Under the pieces are notes generated by a model. That model ran no database searches. It was not told the origin of the DNA and saw only the letters and a list, made by a program, of their open reading frames with translations. Shown here piece after piece: positions 35,333-42,979 of a stretch of DNA of 64,000 nucleotides (position 1 is the stretch's first letter; each line of letters begins with the position of its first letter). A program made the position numbers and the translations under genes. Source of the DNA: an uncultured Saprospiraceae bacterium (GTDB lineage: Bacteria > Bacteroidota > Bacteroidia > Chitinophagales > Saprospiraceae); the NCBI GenBank assembly GCA_937926205.1, contig CALEYL010000072.1:62001-126000 (forward strand), written 5' to 3'.

Positions 35333-36589
35333 TCATTCTGGTTTTTGCGACAGGTCTATAACTTTAACTGTTTCAACTTTTTTGTCGCTGACGCTTTCCA
35401 GGATGTAACGATATTCGCCCAATTCAATTTCGGCGCCTTCCTCAGGAATGTCTTCTGTGGTCATGACCAAATAGCCCGACAAGGTATGGTATTCCCCTTC
35501 CGGGAAATTGAGTTTGTATTTTTCATTCAGATAATTGATTTCAAGCCTTCCGGAAAAGCGGTAAGTGTCTGCAGATTCCTGAATCTCGATGTATTCTTCC
35601 TGGTCGTGTTCGTCCTCTATTTCCCCGAAAATTTCTTCAAGGATATCTTCGAGCGTAATAACGCCGGCTAATCCGCCAAATTCATCCACCACACAGGCAA
35701 TGTTGTTGCGCTCCTTGATAAACGCATTCATGAGGTCTGTTGCCCTCATGGCTTCCGGAACATAGGTTATGGGTAAAATGAGGCTTTTGATGTCTTCCGG
35801 TTGTTTCAGCAATTGCTGGTGATGTACGTAACCGCAGACATTATCCACTTCGTTTTCGGTGATTAAAATGCGGGACAATTTGGTTTCCTTGAACAATTTC
35901 TCCAAATCATTTACCTCGGCGTTAATGTCAATACTTTCTACTTCTGTGCGGGGAACCATACAGTCTCTTACCCGGATGTCATTGAGGTTGAGCACCTTGC
36001 CGAACATTTCCCGGTCTATTTCTTCTTCCGAATCGCTGCGGGTATCGTTGATGAAATGCTCAAGGTCTAGTCTTGTAAAGGCATTGTCGACATGTTCTGC
36101 CGGGGTTTTAAAAGCGAGGCGCAACACCAGATCAGACGTTTTGATCATCAGCCAGGAAGGTGCTGAGAGTAAAATTTGCAGCCCGCGTATCGGAAGCGCA
36201 AGTTGATAGAGAATGTCATCAGCATAAAGTCGAAAAATGGCTTTCGGCATGAATTCTCCAAAAATGAGCAAGGTAATCGTAATGACCAGAGTATTGAGCA
36301 ACAGAATAATGCCTTCACTTTTCAAGCCCAATTGGTTAATGAAAAGATGGTCGAGCGGAATGGTCATTAAAGAAGTGAAAACGACCAAAACGATGTTATT
36401 GCCCACGAGCATGGTTCCAATAAAACTGGCCGGTTTGTCGTAGAACATAGAAAAAAGCCGGCTTCTGCGGGTTCCTTTTTTCTTTTTCAGTTCTACTTTC
36501 AGTTTATTGGCAGAAACAAATGCTATTTCTGAGCCTGAAAAAAGCCCGGAAAGCAATAAAAACAAAACAATAAGCAGGGTAAGTGTCAT
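35333..36589 (-). CDS. CNNM/CorC-type CBS-domain membrane protein
   Basis: This 418-residue protein has the DUF21/CNNM membrane part (about 1-190, starting LLSGLFSGSEIAFVSANKLKVE). Paired CBS domains follow (about 200-320), including VRDCMVPRTEVESIDI and ACVVDEFGGLAGVITLEDILEEIFGEI. The C-terminal CorC/HlyC domain has GRLEINYLNE and HTLSGYLV. Such proteins are linked to magnesium efflux, and related GldE is linked to gliding in Bacteroidota. It overlaps lptC by ATGA, as in many Bacteroidota. Confidence 0.92.
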   Translation of the reverse strand: MTLTLLIVLFLLLSGLFSGSEIAFVSANKLKVELKKKKGTRRSRLFSMFYDKPASFIGTMLVGNNIVLVVFTSLMTIPLDHLFINQLGLKSEGIILLLNTLVITITLLIFGEFMPKAIFRLYADDILYQLALPIRGLQILLSAPSWLMIKTSDLVLRLAFKTPAEHVDNAFTRLDLEHFINDTRSDSEEEIDREMFGKVLNLNDIRVRDCMVPRTEVESIDINAEVNDLEKLFKETKLSRILITENEVDNVCGYVHHQQLLKQPEDIKSLILPITYVPEAMRATDLMNAFIKERNNIACVVDEFGGLAGVITLEDILEEIFGEIEDEHDQEEYIEIQESADTYRFSGRLEINYLNEKYKLNFPEGEYHTLSGYLVMTTEDIPEEGAEIELGEYRYILESVSDKKVETVKVIDLSQKPE

Positions 36590-37149
36590 TCCAGTTCTTT
36601 ACTTAATTCATCTACTTTGATCTGGCCTTCTACTGCCTTTATTTTTGCATCACTAAAATCCTGATTGGCTTCGAAGCCGTGGCCTTTAATGATTTCATCC
36701 GGCCTGCGCAGCACGACAAATTTATTGGTAAAAACGCGTTGTTGCTTTTCATCCCAGATGAGTTCTTCTGTCTCGAGGCGCTCTCCGGCAACGCTTTGCC
36801 ATACAACGCTGTCGCGGACAATAATCTGGCCTTTGCCTTCCAGGCGAATGCCGTATTTTGCCGTCAACTTGCTGGAAGGATTTTCCAGGGGGTCAAAAAA
36901 ATCAATGATGACGCCTTCAATAAACTCCTGTTTGCGTTCCCGGACGTCGAGATGATACAACACAACAGGCCCTTTGGCGACAACGCGCAGCTTGGCAGAA
37001 TCACTGTAGATGATGCTTACATCTTTGGCAAGCTCCACGTTTGCATTCAGACGTTCGTCAAGCGCGTTTTCAGGGGCCTCTTTGCCGCAGCCATACAAAA
37101 GGCCTGCAAAACCTGAAACCAGCAAGGCATACTTTAAAAACGGAATCAT
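36586..37149 (-). CDS. lptC: LptC-like LPS export lipoprotein
   Basis: This 187-residue protein has a signal with lipobox LLYGC (cysteine near residue 21), so it is a lipoprotein. The rest is beta-rich and matches the LptC family: LTAKYGIRLEGKGQIIVRDSV, then RLETEELIWDEKQQRVFTN and GHGFEANQDF. In Bacteroidota LptC bridges the inner-membrane LptBFG and periplasmic LptA in lipopolysaccharide transport. It is coupled by 4-bp overlaps to both its neighbours, giving the operon acyl-CoA dehydrogenase - lptC - CNNM. Confidence 0.82.
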   Translation of the reverse strand: MIPFLKYALLVSGFAGLLYGCGKEAPENALDERLNANVELAKDVSIIYSDSAKLRVVAKGPVVLYHLDVRERKQEFIEGVIIDFFDPLENPSSKLTAKYGIRLEGKGQIIVRDSVVWQSVAGERLETEELIWDEKQQRVFTNKFVVLRRPDEIIKGHGFEANQDFSDAKIKAVEGQIKVDELSKELE

Positions 37150-38327
37150 ACTTTTTGTGCTGCTCCAACTACGGGTAGGTACAATTGCCCGTCGAGAATG
37201 CTTCTGGAAATCACAATGCGCTGCACCTCTGAAGTTCCTTCGTATATCTGTGTAATTTTTGCATCCCGCATCAGTCTTTCCACATGGTATTCTTTGACAA
37301 AACCATACCCGCCGTGGATTTGAACAGCCTCAACAGTGTGACGCATGGCAACTTCAGAAGCAAATAATTTGGCCATTGCACTGGCGGTACCATAGTCGCC
37401 CCCTTCATCTTTAAGGCGTGCGGCCCGGTACACCATCAGCTTTGCGGCTTCAATTTCAGTGGCCATGTCTGCCAGTTTGAATGCAACAGCCTGGTGCTGG
37501 CTGATTGGTTTGCCAAAAGCCGAGCGCTCTTTGGAATAGGCCAGGGCCAGTTCGTACGCGCCCCCTGCAATGCCAAGGGCCTGGGAGGCTATGCCAATGC
37601 GACCGCCAGTCAGCGTTTTCATCGCAAATTTAAACCCGAAACCATCCGGGCCGATTCGGTTTTCTTTCGGGACCCGCACATCGGTATACATAATCGTGTG
37701 CGTATCAGAAGAGCGGATGCCCAGCTTATCTTCTTTTGCGCCGATGGCGACACCGGGTGAGTCGGTTTCAACCAGAAGTGCATTGATGCCGCGATGGCCC
37801 AGTTCCTGATGAGTTTGCGCCATTACCAAATGGAGTTTGGATGTGCCGCCGTTGGTGATCCAGTTTTTGGTGCCATTGAGTAGATAGTGATCACCCATGT
37901 CCACTGCTGTTGTGCGCTGACTGGTGGCGTCGCTTCCTGCTTCCGGTTCTGATAAGCAAAAAGCGCCGATCCATTCGCCTGTAGCCAATCTGGGAAGGTA
38001 TTTTGCTTTTTGCTCCGGAGATCCGAAAGTTTCAATTCCCCAGCAAACCAATGAATTATTAACCGACATGATGACGGAGCAGGAGTTGTCCACCTTTGAA
38101 ATTTCTTCCATCGCCAGAACGTAAGAGAGCGTATCCATGCCACCACCGCCATATTCTGGCGACACCATCATTCCCAGAAAACCCAGTTCGCCCATTTGGC
38201 GAATCTGCTCTTTCGGATAAGTCATATTTTTATCGCGTTCAATAACGCCGGGTTTGAGCTCTTTTTGGGCAAACTCGCGAGCTGCAGCCTGTACCGCCAG
38301 TTGCTCTTCGGTGAGTTGAAAGATCAT
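37146..38327 (-). CDS. Short-chain acyl-CoA dehydrogenase
   Basis: This 393-residue FAD enzyme oxidises acyl-CoA to trans-2-enoyl-CoA. It has AFCLSEPEAGSDA near residue 130, ITNGGTS, QIHGGYGFVKEYHVERLMRDAKI near 340, and the catalytic Glu in IYEGTSEVQR (about E363), the butyryl/short-chain form. It differs from the glutaryl-CoA type at 3452. Its stop overlaps the lptC start. This link of a metabolic enzyme with LPS transport genes is positional and I infer no shared function. Confidence 0.92.
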   Translation of the reverse strand: MIFQLTEEQLAVQAAAREFAQKELKPGVIERDKNMTYPKEQIRQMGELGFLGMMVSPEYGGGGMDTLSYVLAMEEISKVDNSCSVIMSVNNSLVCWGIETFGSPEQKAKYLPRLATGEWIGAFCLSEPEAGSDATSQRTTAVDMGDHYLLNGTKNWITNGGTSKLHLVMAQTHQELGHRGINALLVETDSPGVAIGAKEDKLGIRSSDTHTIMYTDVRVPKENRIGPDGFGFKFAMKTLTGGRIGIASQALGIAGGAYELALAYSKERSAFGKPISQHQAVAFKLADMATEIEAAKLMVYRAARLKDEGGDYGTASAMAKLFASEVAMRHTVEAVQIHGGYGFVKEYHVERLMRDAKITQIYEGTSEVQRIVISRSILDGQLYLPVVGAAQKV

Positions 38328-38351
38328 AGTATTAACGAGTTAGAGTGTTTA

Positions 38352-38533
38352 GAGCTTTTTCGGAAATTCCTCAATTGGCTGTGAGTGGCAAATTTTATTT
38401 GATACCGCGTTGAATTTTTTCGCCATAGCTGCTGGCTATGTCTGCAAAATTCGCCTCGTCTAAAATAAAATTTCCTCACCCTCGCTCAAATCGAAGATTC
38501 GACGTAGTCAATCAGAAAATCCCGAACAAGCTC
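38352..38533. mobile_element. 182-bp palindromic MITE-like element
   Basis: Ends read GAGCTTTTTCGGAAATT on the left and, in reverse complement, GAGCTTGTTCGGGATTTT on the right. Both are flanked by TTA (38349-38351 and 38534-38536), a possible 3-bp target duplication. Inside, GTGAG..AAATTTTATTT (38381-38400) pairs with AAATAAAATTT..CTCAC (38463-38479), and the centre CCATAGC/GCTATG folds too. There is no coding capacity. It fits a non-autonomous element using TNA targets, as some IS5-group elements do (inference). It lies between the acyl-CoA dehydrogenase and cystathionine gamma-synthase genes. Confidence 0.65.
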
Positions 38534-38611
38534 TTAGCGAAATTACGCTAATTATTTCTTAATACAAAGCAATGCTGACTTTAGCAGCGCAAAAGAAACA
38601 GCGCTGATCTC

Positions 38612-39757
38612 CTATAGTTGTACCAGCGCCTGTTCCAGATCTTCTATCAGATCTTCAACGTCTTCTATTCCTATACTTAAACGAATGAGGGAATCGGTAA
38701 GGCCTACTTTCATGCGTTCTTCCCGCGGGATGGAGGCATGCGTCATGGTAGCCGGGTGACCGATAAGCGATTCAACGCCTCCGAGTGATTCGGCGAGGGT
38801 GAATACTTTGGTGTTGCTCAGCACACGAATGGCGTCATCAAAACTATCTTTTAGAAGGTCAAAAGATACCATTGCACCAAAGCCACGCATTTGTTCTTTA
38901 GCCAGTTCGTGGTAAGGATTGTCTTTAAGGCCGGGATAATACACTTTGCTTACTTTGGGATGAGCCTGGAGGAATTTGGCTACTTTTTTGGCGTTTTTGC
39001 AGGCGCGTTCAACGCGAACATGCAGGGTTTTTATGCCACGCAAGACCAAAAAACAGTCATGAGGACCAGGCACCGCACCCATTGCATTTTGCAGAAAATG
39101 AAAATCCTGCGCCAGTTTTTCGTCTTTGACAACGATGGCGCCCAGTACAACATCAGAGTGTCCTCCGAGGTATTTGGTGGCAGAGTGGACAACAATATCT
39201 GCCCCCAGATCGAGTGGGTTTTGCAGGTAAGGGGAAGCGAAAGTATTGTCTACACAGGCCAGAATTCCATGCGAATGAGCCAGTGCGCACACCTTTTTAA
39301 TGTCCACAATGTTCAGCATGGGATTGGTCGGCGTTTCAATCCAGAACAATTTTGTTTTTGCCGTAATGAGCTTCTCTACCTTTTTCAGGTCACCCAGATT
39401 GACAAAATGCGCTTTGATGCCAAAACGTTCGTAAACGCGCACCATCAGGCGATAGGACCCTCCATAAAGATCGTTGCTCGAAATGATCTCATCCCCCGGA
39501 TTCAACGTTCGCAGCACAGCGTCCATGGCAGCCATGCCACTGCCGAAACAAATGGCATCGGTGCCATTTTCCAAAGCAGCCAGGTTTTTCTCCAATGCGC
39601 TTCTGGTTGGGTTTTGTGTGCGGGCATATTCGTAACCTTTATGTACGCCAGGCGCCTCCTGGGCATAAGTGGAGGTCTGGTAGATCGGCGTCATAACTGC
39701 GCCTGTTGCTGGATCCGGTTCTACACCGGCATGAATGGCTTTGGTACCGAATTTCAT
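38612..39757 (-). CDS. Cystathionine gamma-synthase or gamma-lyase (trans-sulfuration PLP enzyme)
   Basis: This 381-residue protein (ATG 39757) is a Cys/Met-metabolism PLP enzyme of fold type I. The PLP lysine is in SATKYLGGHSD near residue 200. GFGAMVSFDL and ESLGGVESLIGHPATMTHAS are family motifs, with RLSIGIEDVEDLIEDL at the C-terminus. Synthase and lyase cannot be separated surely from sequence. It makes or splits cystathionine in methionine/cysteine exchange. A DUF3995 gene starts 439 nt upstream on the same strand and ends 13 bp before its start. Confidence 0.9.
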   Translation of the reverse strand: MKFGTKAIHAGVEPDPATGAVMTPIYQTSTYAQEAPGVHKGYEYARTQNPTRSALEKNLAALENGTDAICFGSGMAAMDAVLRTLNPGDEIISSNDLYGGSYRLMVRVYERFGIKAHFVNLGDLKKVEKLITAKTKLFWIETPTNPMLNIVDIKKVCALAHSHGILACVDNTFASPYLQNPLDLGADIVVHSATKYLGGHSDVVLGAIVVKDEKLAQDFHFLQNAMGAVPGPHDCFLVLRGIKTLHVRVERACKNAKKVAKFLQAHPKVSKVYYPGLKDNPYHELAKEQMRGFGAMVSFDLLKDSFDDAIRVLSNTKVFTLAESLGGVESLIGHPATMTHASIPREERMKVGLTDSLIRLSIGIEDVEDLIEDLEQALVQL

Positions 39758-39770
39758 TGAGTTGTTTTTT

Positions 39771-40196
39771 TCAAAAAAGTGCAATGGAGGCCACCATCAA
39801 CCCGATGGCCAATGAAAGTGGTGTAAAAATTTTTGTATCGTAATGGGCAAAGGTCGTATCCCGGATGGTTTTTGTAAAACCGACGTATTTGAATTCGCCT
39901 ATGGCTCTTAACAGGAACAGTCCTGCTACCATCCAAATGCCTAAGTCAATCCAATGACTGGAAAAACGGAAAACAACAGGAAATGTTTTCAAAAAAACGA
40001 GCCCCGAAAAGGATAGAAAGATAAAGGCAACTAAAACAGTTGCCCCATTTCCGGCGCTGAAAACGGGTTTATCCGTTCCTGAAAACTGGGGGAATACGAT
40101 GTTTGCCCATTTACGGCCACCCAATGCCCAGTAAAAATGGACAAGGCTGATGATGAAGATGGATATAAAAGAGACTATACCCAAAAATATGGTCAT
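39771..40196 (-). CDS. DUF3995 membrane protein
   Basis: This 141-residue protein has four membrane helices and the DUF3995 pattern, with HFYWALGGRKW near residue 20, LGIWMVAGLFLLRAIGEFKYVGF near 85 and FAHYDTKIFTPLSL near 117. The function is unknown. It lies between transketolase and the cystathionine enzyme on the same strand, with gaps of about 13 and 21 bp, so these may share a transcript. Confidence 0.85.
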   Translation of the reverse strand: MTIFLGIVSFISIFIISLVHFYWALGGRKWANIVFPQFSGTDKPVFSAGNGATVLVAFIFLSFSGLVFLKTFPVVFRFSSHWIDLGIWMVAGLFLLRAIGEFKYVGFTKTIRDTTFAHYDTKIFTPLSLAIGLMVASIALF

Positions 40197-40217
40197 ATTT
40201 GATTAGGATTAAACGCT

Positions 40218-41177
40218 TTATTTCTTTCTTGTCAACGCCTTTCTCACAGCCCCGGCCACATCATTTACACCCAACCCATATTTATCGAGCAATTCGAAAG
40301 GTTTGCCGCTTTCGCCGAAAGAATCATTCACTGCCACAAATTCCATAGGGCTGGGTAGTTGTCGTGCCAGCAATTGGGCAACGGCATCACCAAGGCCGCC
40401 ATTGCGCTGGTGCTCCTCTGCGGTCACAACACAACGGGTTTTGCTGACCGAGTCCAGAATAGCTGCTTCGTCCAGGGGCTTTATGGTATGGATGTTGAAT
40501 ACTTCACAACTGATTCCTTCCTGAGCCATCAGCCTGGCTGCTTCTACTGCCTGCCAAACCATGTGTCCGGTGGCAAAAATACTGACGTCGCTGCCGGAGG
40601 CCAGCAACTGTGCTTTCCCAATTTCAAACTTCTGATTTTCAGCCGTAAAATTTGGCCAGTCTGGCCGGCCAAAACGCAGGTAAACCGGACCATAGTGCTC
40701 TGCAATGGCCATGGTGGCGGCTTTGGTTTGGTTGTAATCGCAGGGGACAATTACCGTGAATCCGGGCAACATCTTCATCATGCCGATGTCTTCCAGAATC
40801 TGATGGGTTGCGCCATCTTCACCCAGTGTCAAACCAGCGTGGGAGGCGCAAACCTTTACATTTTTATGCGAATATGCAATGGATTGTCTGATCTGATCGT
40901 AAACCCTGCCGGTAGAGAAATTGGCGAAAGTGCCGGTATAGGGAATTTTTCCGGTGATGGCCAATCCTGCAGCTATGCCCATCATATTGGCTTCGGAAAT
41001 TCCAATTTGAAAAAAGCGCTCCGGGAAGGCATCAATGAAGGCCTCCATTTTAAGAGAACCAATCAGGTCGGCACAAAGGGCAACCACATTTGGGTTTTGT
41101 TTTCCAATTTCAAACAGCCCGGCGCCAAAGCCATCGCGGGTTGCTTTTTTTCCAGTGCTAATGATTTGATCCAGCAT
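40218..41177 (-). CDS. Transketolase, C-terminal subunit
   Basis: This 319-residue protein holds the pyrimidine-binding and C-terminal domains of transketolase: ISEANMMGIAAGLAI near residue 60, HAGLTLGEDGATHQILEDIGMM near 115 and VTAEEHQRNGGLGDAVA near 250. With the N-terminal subunit next door it makes a split transketolase that moves two-carbon units between sugar phosphates (pentose phosphate pathway). Two-gene transketolases are known in several bacteria and archaea. It lies 87 bp after the N-terminal subunit gene. Confidence 0.93.
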   Translation of the reverse strand: MLDQIISTGKKATRDGFGAGLFEIGKQNPNVVALCADLIGSLKMEAFIDAFPERFFQIGISEANMMGIAAGLAITGKIPYTGTFANFSTGRVYDQIRQSIAYSHKNVKVCASHAGLTLGEDGATHQILEDIGMMKMLPGFTVIVPCDYNQTKAATMAIAEHYGPVYLRFGRPDWPNFTAENQKFEIGKAQLLASGSDVSIFATGHMVWQAVEAARLMAQEGISCEVFNIHTIKPLDEAAILDSVSKTRCVVTAEEHQRNGGLGDAVAQLLARQLPSPMEFVAVNDSFGESGKPFELLDKYGLGVNDVAGAVRKALTRKK

Positions 41178-41264
41178 AATGTATGTTTTGGAATCAGGGT
41201 TTAACAGTATCGATTTACGAAAATGCGAATCTGGTATACCTGAAAACCGCTTGTGTTCAAAAAA

Positions 41265-42110
41265 TTAAAAATCTCCCAGGGTTTCTTCCAATTGCGCCAG
41301 CGCGCGTTCTGTTTGTTCTGCGTTCGGCGCTTTGCCGTGCCACGCATGCGTGCCGACCATGAAATCTACGCCAAATCCCATTTCTGTTTTCATCAGAATA
41401 ACCACGGGCATGCCTTTACCGGTAAGGGATTTGGCCTTGGCCAATCCATCCAGAACAGCCTGCATGTCATTGCCGTGTTCGATTTGGAGGACCTCCCAGC
41501 CGAAGGCGGCCCACTTAGCGGGCAGATCGCCCAAAGACAGCACTTTGGACGTAGGTCCGTCTATTTGCTGGCCATTCCAGTCAACTATTGCAATGAGGTT
41601 ATCGACTTTGTTGTGTGCTGCAAATAGGAGGGCTTCCCAAACCTGGCCTTCCTGTAATTCGCCATCCCCGGTAAGGGTGTAGACCAAATGGGGATCGTGG
41701 TCCAGTTTTTTAGCCAGCGCCACCCCAATGGATACCGACAAACCCTGCCCCAAAGAACCCGAGGCAACTCTGATGCCGGGCAGCCCCTCGTGTGTAGCAG
41801 GGTGTCCCTGAAGTCGCGAGTTGAGTTTGCGGAATGTGGCCAGTTCTGAGACGGGGAAGTAGCCGCTCCGGGCCAGAACACTGTACCAAACCGGCGAAAT
41901 ATGGCCATTTGAAAGAAAAAAAACATCTTCTCCTGTCCCACTTTTGTTGAAAGACGGATCGTGTTTCATTACCCCAAAATAGAGGGCTGTAAGCAATTCG
42001 GTGCAACCAAGTGAGCCGCCGGGGTGCCCGCTGGCCGACATGAAAGTCTGGCGAATGATGTCGCGCCTGACCTGAGAAGCCGTACGGCGAAGTTGTTGAA
42101 TATCTGGCAT
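41265..42110 (-). CDS. Transketolase, N-terminal (TPP-binding) subunit
   Basis: This 281-residue protein (ATG 42110, MPDIQQLRRTAS) carries the thiamine diphosphate domain: SGHPGGSLGCTELLTALYFG near residue 25, SGSLGQGLSVSIGVALA near 110 and GDGELQEGQVWEAL followed by WNGQQIDGPTS near 140-165. The N-terminal extension open to 42212 crosses a terminator hairpin and is rejected. It needs the C-terminal subunit encoded downstream for activity. Confidence 0.93.
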   Translation of the reverse strand: MPDIQQLRRTASQVRRDIIRQTFMSASGHPGGSLGCTELLTALYFGVMKHDPSFNKSGTGEDVFFLSNGHISPVWYSVLARSGYFPVSELATFRKLNSRLQGHPATHEGLPGIRVASGSLGQGLSVSIGVALAKKLDHDPHLVYTLTGDGELQEGQVWEALLFAAHNKVDNLIAIVDWNGQQIDGPTSKVLSLGDLPAKWAAFGWEVLQIEHGNDMQAVLDGLAKAKSLTGKGMPVVILMKTEMGFGVDFMVGTHAWHGKAPNAEQTERALAQLEETLGDF

Positions 42111-42169
42111 GGTCGTAAGGAATACGTGAGTGATATAAGGGTATTGCCTTTGAAGGCGCAAAGGTAAAG

Positions 42170-42208
42170 AAAAAGGGCAATTCAAGCATTGCCCGAATTG
42201 CCCTTTTT
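42170..42208 (-). terminator. Strong intrinsic terminator after hup
   Basis: AAAAAGGGCAATTC at 42170-42183 pairs perfectly with GAATTGCCCTTTTT at 42195-42208, a 14-bp stem with an 11-nt loop. Read leftwards it ends in TTTTTCTTT, so it terminates the HU gene transcript before the transketolase gene. Confidence 0.88.
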
Positions 42209-42235
42209 CCAAGGTGCTATATCAGCACGGCGCCA

Positions 42236-42508
42236 TTAGTTAACGGCATCGGCAAGTTTCTTACCTGGCTTGAATTTAGGCACATTTCTAGCCGCGATGT
42301 TGATCGCTTTGCCCGTTTGAGGGTTGCGTCCACTGCGCGCCTCACGGCGAGAAACTGAGAAAGTACCAAAGCCAACCAACGTAACGCTGTCATCAGCCTT
42401 CAGAGCTTCCGTGATGCTGTTGAGTACAGCGTTGAGTGCGTCTTCTGCTTGAGCTTTAGACATGTTCGCACCATCTGCGATTTTTGTAATTAAATCTCCT
42501 TTATTCAT
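42236..42508 (-). CDS. hup: HU-family DNA-binding protein
   Basis: This 90-residue histone-like protein is a standard HU. It starts MNKGDLITKIADGANMSKAQ, and has VTLVGFGTFSVSRREARSGRNPQTGKAINI, the DNA-binding arm with the conserved N-P-Q-T, and ends FKPGKKLADAVN. It bends DNA and helps chromosome packing. It is monocistronic, with a strong promoter upstream and a strong hairpin terminator downstream, which suits high expression. Confidence 0.96.
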   Translation of the reverse strand: MNKGDLITKIADGANMSKAQAEDALNAVLNSITEALKADDSVTLVGFGTFSVSRREARSGRNPQTGKAINIAARNVPKFKPGKKLADAVN

Positions 42509-42543
42509 TTCAAAGATTTTTGGTTAAAATAAATTTAACGCCG

Positions 42544-42574
42544 CAAATTTATACGGAAGGTTTTTGAAAACCAA
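42544..42574 (-). promoter_or_regulatory. Bacteroidota-type promoter for hup
   Basis: Read leftwards, TTG at 42574-42572 is followed after 20 nt by TAAATTTG at 42551-42544, a full match to TTG-N20-TAnnTTTG. It lies 35 nt before the hup start. Confidence 0.75.
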
Positions 42575-42774
42575 GCTTCCCTGATCAAAAAATGCCGGAA
42601 AGCCTGATTTTTCAAGCATTTCGTACAATTTTAACTTATTGGACACGGGATTAGGGCACACCTGCGTTTCTGATGTAGTGCCGAGTTGTGAAACATTGGC
42701 ATGCGCCTTTTTCGAAAAGGGTGTAACCAATTCATGAAACCTGCCTTATTTAGCAGATTAAAAGTATGTATATT

Positions 42775-42975
42775 ATGAAAGTCAGAAGTTCTGTCATGCT
42801 TCTTTTTTGCCTTTGCCTGGGAATGATGTGGGTAAGTTCTTCCTCCTGCAATCGGAAAAGTGGCTGCCCGGCGTACGAACAGGCAACGACAAAGGCCAAT
42901 CGAAAAGGGCAGTTGTCAACTAAAGGGGGGAAATCCGAGCTGTTCCCCAAAAAGATGAAAAGAAAAATGAAATAA
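42775..42975 (+). CDS. Small basic lipoprotein of unknown function
   Basis: This 66-residue protein (ATG 42775) has a lipoprotein signal with a lipobox in VSSSSC near residue 25. A short mature part CNRKSGCPAYEQAT and a Lys-rich tail ending KKMKRKMK follow. An upstream in-frame ATG at 42766 is possible. Small lipoproteins with a Cys-x5-CPAY start are frequent in Bacteroidota, but I know no function. Its stop lies 4 bp from the convergent permease stop. Confidence 0.7.
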   Translation: MKVRSSVMLLFCLCLGMMWVSSSSCNRKSGCPAYEQATTKANRKGQLSTKGGKSELFPKKMKRKMK

Positions 42976-42979
42976 GCAC

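Noticed and set aside
38891..39760. 289-codon open frame on the plus strand
   Set aside because: It is antisense to the cystathionine enzyme gene and shows no domain.
40359..41204. 281-codon open frame on the plus strand
   Set aside because: It is antisense to the transketolase C-terminal subunit and shows no domain.
40218..42110. Broken transketolase gene
   Set aside because: Both halves are complete domains with their own starts; two-subunit transketolases are a known normal form.
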